NCBI GenBank assembly: GCA_035048495.1
Contig: CM068551.1
Coordinates: 18,230,248-18,294,247, forward strand
Reading direction: 5' to 3'
Source: Euptelea pleiosperma
Lineage: Eukaryota > Streptophyta > Magnoliopsida > Ranunculales > Eupteleaceae
DNA length: 64,000 bases
The translations under genes and the position numbers were made by a program. The stretch's first letter is position 1. The number at the start of each line of letters is the position of its first letter. Shown here in pieces: positions 44,250-64,000 of this stretch. The notes beneath the pieces are model-generated. The model was given only the letters and a program-made list of their open reading frames with translations, searched no databases and was not told the DNA's origin.

Positions 44250-44700
44250 AAAGAAGATCAAACCAAGCACACATACCTGAATTAGTTTCTACTAAGGTTC
44301 AACATTTAGTTTCCTCCAATATTTCAACTGTAAGGCAGAAAAAGAGCTCTTGTCCACCATAGGAACTAAGGACGACAGAGGGTGAGATCTCATGCCGCTC
44401 CCTAAAGGCGTAGTAGGGACCCGCGAGTGTGAAGTCGATCGTCAATAAAATTCACGGGTACAATGTTGATTGTGGTAAAAAGGCTAAAGTTTGTCCCTTC
44501 TTGATAAGATATTTTTTTGAAAAGAATGGCGGCCTGAGACATAGCTGAGGAACTCATGGGAGGGTGGCCTGTGTTGCTCTCTAATTTTATAGGGCAATGG
44601 TCCCTTGAGCAGGAAATCACAAATGCATGCATGACATGCATTTAGAGCAGTATATACATGTGGTGTGTGATTTGTCATACAGGATTTGCTTCTCAACAAC
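44250..44700 (-). pseudogene. Pectinesterase-derived repeat, 5' part only (copy 6)
   Basis: Same 5' block as at 7,850-8,290: CATGCATG cluster near 44,625, TATAAAATTAG near 44,583, CAGGTATGTGTG-type donor near 44,275. No catalytic exons. The block is followed by an inverted MITE fragment at 44,719. Confidence 0.5.
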
Positions 44701-44718
44701 AAAATGGTGAATGCGTGA

Positions 44719-44959
44719 TTTTTCCATTATAACGAAAATAGCCACCATTATTTTCTGGAATATTTTGTGAAAAAGGGGACATTATTTCCATTATTTTCTA
44801 TTTTTCTAATTTTGAAATTCTGAAATTCAATTTCAAATTTGAATTCCAGTGCAATTTTTTTCGTTATTTTCCATTTTTGCCCCTGAGCATTACAATTGAA
44901 AAAAAAAACGGTAACGCCCCCAGTCGTTATACCATTATAACGGCCCCTTTTAAACCTTG
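44719..44959. mobile_element. hAT-type MITE, ATAACGG family, partial, reversed
   Basis: Reads TTTCCATTATAACGAAAATA and, at the right, AAAAACGGTAACGCCCCCAG, ACCATTATAACGGCCCC and TTTTAAACCTTG. The left end is missing. Confidence 0.65.
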
Positions 44960-45098
44960 ATTAAGAGTACATTAAAAATATATAAAAATATGATATATTA
45001 ATTATTAGGAATATATTAAAATGAGTCCCTCTAGAGCTACACCCAGTTCTTACACCCGTTGGTAGGGCCCACATTGAAATCATGCTGGACAATCCAAC

Positions 45099-45424
45099 CA
45101 AGGTTTAAAAGGGGTTGATATATAATGGTATAACAGAATTTGGGGCGTTGCCGTTTTCTACATTATAACGGATTGTAACACACAAGGACAAAAATGGAAA
45201 ATAATGGGGAAAATAGAAAATAGCTGAAATATTGAAAATAATAGTGCCAAAAATCAAATTTTGAGTTTCAAAGTTTAAATAAACTTTATAACGGAATAAC
45301 GGACGTTATTTTAACAAATTTTTTCAGACAATATCAGTCGTTATTTTCATTGTAACAGAAAATAATGGTCCTAATCCGTTATAACGGCCATTATTTTTGT
45401 TGTAACGGCCGTTTTTAAATCATG
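45099..45424. mobile_element. hAT-type MITE, ATAACGG family
   Basis: Starts CAAGGTTTAAAAGGGG and ends GTTTTTAAATCATG, with the 8-bp duplication AATCCAAC at 45,091-45,098 and 45,425-45,432. It is in exactly the same site within the same host repeat as the copy at 37,533. Confidence 0.88.
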
Positions 45425-45432
45425 AATCCAAC

Positions 45433-46147
45433 CATACATTGAGTTTTCCTTACCTTGATGATCATCATCAATAAAAATCAATCCCTGTCAACATCGCTGA
45501 CCATATAAAAAATTTATCCAAAATAAGGATTTAATTGGATGGTTGGATTTTTCAAATTTAAGTTAATTTTTCATGAAGATAGGATTAGGAATACCGAAAT
45601 TGTGCGGTTGGATTGTCCAACATTATCTCTAAGTGGGCTCTACCACCGGCTGTAAGAATTGGATGTAAGAATGGGTATAGCTCTGGAGGGACTCGTTGGG
45701 TATTACTGAAAAAAAGTCTGTCTAGAGTTATATCCTATTCTTACATCCAATGGTCGGGCCCATATAGAGATCATATTGGACAATCTAACCACACATAGAG
45801 CTGTCCTTGTCACGATGATCATCATCATAAAAAATTAGTCAATTATTATATTATTAATTATATAAAAAGGTAATCTAAATTACGGTTTAATTGATAGGTC
45901 TGGATTTTACAAATTCAAGATTGATTTTCGTTAGGTTAGAAATGTTGGAATGAACTGATCTTTTATGCAGATAAGCTCCACGGTATGTATAGTTCATTGT
46001 ACGGTTGGATTGTCCAACATGATCTCCAGGTGGGCTCCGCTATTGGGCTTATAATCAAAGAGCCCTTTTCTTCTAGGAGGGGGAGGGTTCGTAACCCCGA
46101 GTTCGACCCCTCGGATCAGATCGGTTGAGAGAGAGAGAGAGAACATT
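45433..46147. repeat. Foldback arms; no gene
   Basis: GATGATCATCATCAATAAAA, GGTTGGATTGTCCAACATTA, GTAAGAATTGGATGTAAGAA and GTCTGTCTAGAGTTA arms of the GAGTC foldback family, then a GA tract at about 46,124-46,140. Confidence 0.55.
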
Positions 46148-46155
46148 GTTTGGAC

Positions 46156-46476
46156 CAAGGTTTAAAGGGGACCGTTATAACGGTATAACGGACTGGAGGC
46201 GTTACCATTTTTTCCGTTATAACGAAAAAAACGCTCAGGGGCAAAAACAGAAAATAACGGAAAAATGGCGCTGAAATTCAAATTTGGAATTTTAAAATTT
46301 CAAAAATGGAAAATAATGAAAAAAAAATGGAATATAACAGAAAAAACGAAAATAACGGCCGTTTTTTTTCACAAAATTTTCCAGAAAATAACAGTCGTTA
46401 TTACTGGGCATTTTAATGGTCCATAACGTAACGGGGTAGGTCCGAATCCGTTATAACGGCCGTTTTTTAAACCTTG
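46156..46476. mobile_element. hAT-type MITE, ATAACGG family (complete)
   Basis: Starts CAAGGTTTAAAGGGGACC and ends GTTTTTTAAACCTTG. A perfect 8-bp duplication GTTTGGAC flanks it (46,148-46,155 and 46,477-46,484). Contains AATAACGGCCGTTTTTTT, GTTATTACTGG and TCCGTTATAACGGCCGT. Confidence 0.92.
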
Positions 46477-46547
46477 GTTTGGACTTCTTTTATAACATCC
46501 ATTGATGATGTTTCTTTTAGGCTTTTGGCCTCAAGTGCAATTTTATT

Positions 46548-46745
46548 AAGGATAATTGTAGTGTCTAACGATATTGGAAACAAAAAATGTCCAACACGAA
46601 CAAAGTCGTGTACCTATGCAAACCGGTTTTCCTCTTCTTTTTCCATGTTATTTTCAAGAAAATGACAGATTCTCTAGGTAGGCTGGAACTCTCACTTGGG
46701 ACAATTTAAGTGTCCAACGACCAGTGACCCTATAACAACCCTTTA
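46548..46745. repeat. Unclassified dispersed repeat, single unit
   Basis: Same family as 9,598-9,965: AATTGTAGTGTCTAACGATA, AAACCGGTTTTCC, AGGTAGGCTGGAACTCTC, AAGTGTCCAACGACC. Confidence 0.6.
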
Positions 46746-46764
46746 TGCAAAAACCTTGAATTTC

Positions 46765-47330
46765 ATATTCATTCGTGCTCTAAGATATTTCAGGGGAAGC
46801 TCCTAGTTGTGATTTGTATACCAAGCACACAATCACGTAGTGTTGAGAGCTATGCGGATGCTAATTGGACTGTCACGTCATATAATAGAAAACTTACCAC
46901 AAGATATTTTGCACATTTCTTGGTGGGAACATTGTGCAGTGACGGACTATCATAATGTGGTAGATCGATCTAACGTAGAAGCCAAGTACTATGCTATGGC
47001 TCACACTACTTGTTAGTTGATATGATTGAAGAATCTTCTCCAAGAAATAGGATTTGCAACTGATCTCCCTATATTCTCTACTCTGTGATATTCAAAGGTC
47101 TCTCTATATTGCTTCTAATTTTGTTCTTCACTAGGACCAACCACATTGAAATCGATTGTCACTTCATTAAAGAGAGTTGAAAACAGTGACATTTGTACTC
47201 CTTATATGAAGTCAGAACATCAAACAACTTATGTATTTACCCAGGCATTAAGTTGCACGATGAGTGATTTCTTATGTTCAAAGTTGACTATATCTAATAT
47301 ATATGCTCCACCGTAACGGGGAATGTTAAT
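46765..47330 (+). mobile_element. Ty1/copia retrotransposon 3' end (RNase H and LTR start)
   Basis: Across frames the plus strand reads LRVLRYF-like, VESYADANW (46,845-46,868; the D of YAD is a catalytic RNase H residue), KLTTRYFAHFL, EAKYYAMAHTT, KNLLQEIGFATDLPI, TNHIEIDCHFIKE, then SDFLCSKLTISNIYAP. All are markers of copia integrase-RT-RNase H polyproteins at the C-terminus. A TGTTAATGTAAC motif at about 47,326 may open the 3' LTR. Frameshifted and lacking the 5' part. Confidence 0.85.
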
Positions 47331-47849
47331 GTAACATAGGGATATTTCTGTACTTTTACCTTTATTATAGCATTAGTCAACTGGTATAAGTTAAGACACT
47401 AGTTCAACTTCTATCCTTCTACTTCCTCTTCCCATCGCAAAACCCTAATTTACATCACATTTTGATTTTATAAGGTGTTAAAAGGCAATTCATGTGACCT
47501 AAACATTTGATGGTAGAGAATATTATACATCATTCTTGCAGCTTTTGACCCAAAAAATAAAAAACCAGATAAAATACATACCGATAGGAAAAGAATTGAT
47601 ATTTACTCTCAAGAACAAATTTTACAAACACCTTGATGCAAGCAAGGAACAAGACCACTTAGTAGCTCCAACACCCACCCTCTTTCTTTGGGCCTTTGCC
47701 CTCAAACTTTCACTGCAATAGAACTCAAGCTCCTGCGAAAATAGCTACCAATTCACATAGGCAGATGGGGGAGAAACAAAACCCACTAGCTCAAAAAGGC
47801 ATTGGTTTTGTGGGTTGGTGCTCCTTGGCTGTCTCATCTCATGGGGAGA
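47331..47849. other. Copia LTR remnant and 3' end of the kinase gene
   Basis: The first part is likely LTR sequence. The stretch just below 47,850 is expected to hold the minus-strand 3' UTR of the NDR kinase gene; no unambiguous polyadenylation signal was picked. Confidence 0.4.
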
Positions 47850-62797
<14,948 letters not shown>

Positions 62798-64000
62798 CTG
62801 CTTGAAAACGAAAATAATTAAATAACTTTTCATTTTAAAGTAATACAAGTTCAAAAGAATTCTATGAGCCTCCTGATGATATAAATATCTTTGAGAAATG
62901 CTTTTGTTTAAACAAATGACCAATCATATGCAGGACACAATCCAATGTACAATTACTTCATGCTAATACCAAATTGTATGCAAATCAATGTACATTTACA
63001 TAATGGAACCATACAGAACTTACGAAAAGAAAATATTTTTAAGTTACTGTATCATGGACTTCGCCCATGGAAATCTGGACTCCAGAATCACATGAATCCC
63101 TGAATCCAACTCTTAGGACTCCTTGCCACACTGGGTCTGCATGAGAAGCGAATTTACCACTACATCATAGTTCATACATATAAATCACGGTTCAAAGTAT
63201 TGGAATGCCTTGGCCAAGATGTCTCGATCTAGAAGGTGACCGAAACGATACATTAGGGGTTTGGCTCGATATGTCTCATCATTGTCTTGGTTCATCTCGT
63301 ATCCCCTCAGTCAAAACGTCTCGGTTTTTCAAGCGACCAAGACATACCTCGAGACTGAGATGTTAAACCATGCACGTAATACATCTGGTTATAGTGTCAA
63401 TGTTACTTCAGTTTATGTATACTAGCGGAAGGGCACGCGGGAAGCACATGTTGCCTCAGTTTACATCTCGTTTACACTTCAATATTAGTCATTATCATTA
63501 AAAATAAAGTAAGGATGTTACAGGAATCTTAATTTGATAAAAAGATCAATTTATAGTCTTTTTTAATAAGAAAATAGTTGGTAAATGGATATCATTAGAA
63601 AGATCTCGGCAAGAGTTTTCTATTGGTACCATTTTCACTACAAAAACTAGCTCATGGATTAAAAGTTATGAGCTTTTTCAAAGGAAAAAAAGAATTTTCC
63701 TATAAAGGTACCAAGTCAGTTTTGTAAAGAAGAAAAGTTTGGAAGCACTCCACATTTACCTTAGTAGATGAACTTTGGAATCAAAAGACTATTTTAACCT
63801 TTAGATAAGTTCTGTAACTAAGTAAAAATTACATGGTTATGCATGTGTATTCCTAAAAAGGTGGAGGTTATACAACTGTTCTAACTGCGGGGAAGGTCGC
63901 TTCGCATTATATTAGTATAGATAGATTCTTATGAGCAAAACTATTGTACAAATAGTTGTGAACTGTAATATTTTGCTGTTATAAATTTCTTTTATATTTA
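62798..64000 (-). other. NDR kinase intron running off the window
   Basis: No N-terminal NDR exon (QERKERR-type sequence) could be found here, so the intron is longer than 1.2 kb and the start codon lies beyond 64,000. A MITE-like element lies at 63,186-63,372. Confidence 0.65.
63186..63372. mobile_element. MITE with CA(C/T)GGTT(C/T)AAA ends and GTCTCGGT motifs
   Basis: Starts CACGGTTCAAAG and ends GTTAAACCATG, like the ATAACGG family. The interior instead has GATGTCTCGATC, GTCTCGGTTTTTC, GACCAAGACATACC and CGAGACTGAGATG. No 8-bp duplication is evident. Confidence 0.55.

Noticed and set aside
63186..63372. Firm placement of this element in the hAT group
   Set aside because: Its ends resemble CATGGTTTAAA but no 8-bp duplication could be found, so it is kept at lower confidence.

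Overview
The window looks like nuclear DNA of a flowering plant. It is AT-rich, has one intron-rich plant gene (an NDR-type AGC kinase) and is otherwise packed with plant-type transposable elements and gene fragments. The lineage cannot be assigned from the sequence alone.
Layout. 1-3,430: decayed LINE retrotransposon (minus strand) and a second LINE 3' end. 3,431-47,340: a dense repeat landscape. It holds foldback MITEs with 9-bp target duplications (Mutator-like), hAT-type MITEs with 8-bp target duplications, very short Helitron-like elements in head-to-tail rows, SINEs, a second long LINE (28.9-30.8 kb) and a Ty1/copia 3' end (46.8-47.3 kb). Three gene-derived sequences have been multiplied inside this landscape: a pectinesterase fragment (four copies with catalytic exons plus two 5'-only copies), the first exon of an exportin-2/CAS-like gene (four copies), and an unidentified 115-bp exon-like segment (two copies, inside a 1.6-1.8 kb duplication). 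A truncated Myb/SANT-like gene with in-frame stops lies at 27.4-28.3 kb.
47,850-62,797 (minus): the one gene that looks intact. Twelve exons encode 476 residues of an NDR (nuclear Dbf2-related) kinase, from just upstream of the kinase domain to the stop codon. The N-terminal exon(s) lie beyond 64,000. All splice phases close and all kinase motifs are present. Its 6.5-kb intron (52,809-59,358) holds three hAT-type MITEs, a Ty3/gypsy remnant, an RTE-type LINE and an inverted partial copy of the gene's own exons 8-9 (window numbering).
Main points of interest: (1) MITE families that share hAT-like ends and 8-bp duplications but carry different, heavily multiplied short palindromic motifs; (2) the inverted self-copy inside the NDR intron, which would let the pre-mRNA fold on itself; (3) mini-Helitron concatemers of about 160-170 bp per unit; (4) a four-level nest of elements at 6.3-7.7 kb; (5) repeated capture and multiplication of pectinesterase and exportin-2 exons.
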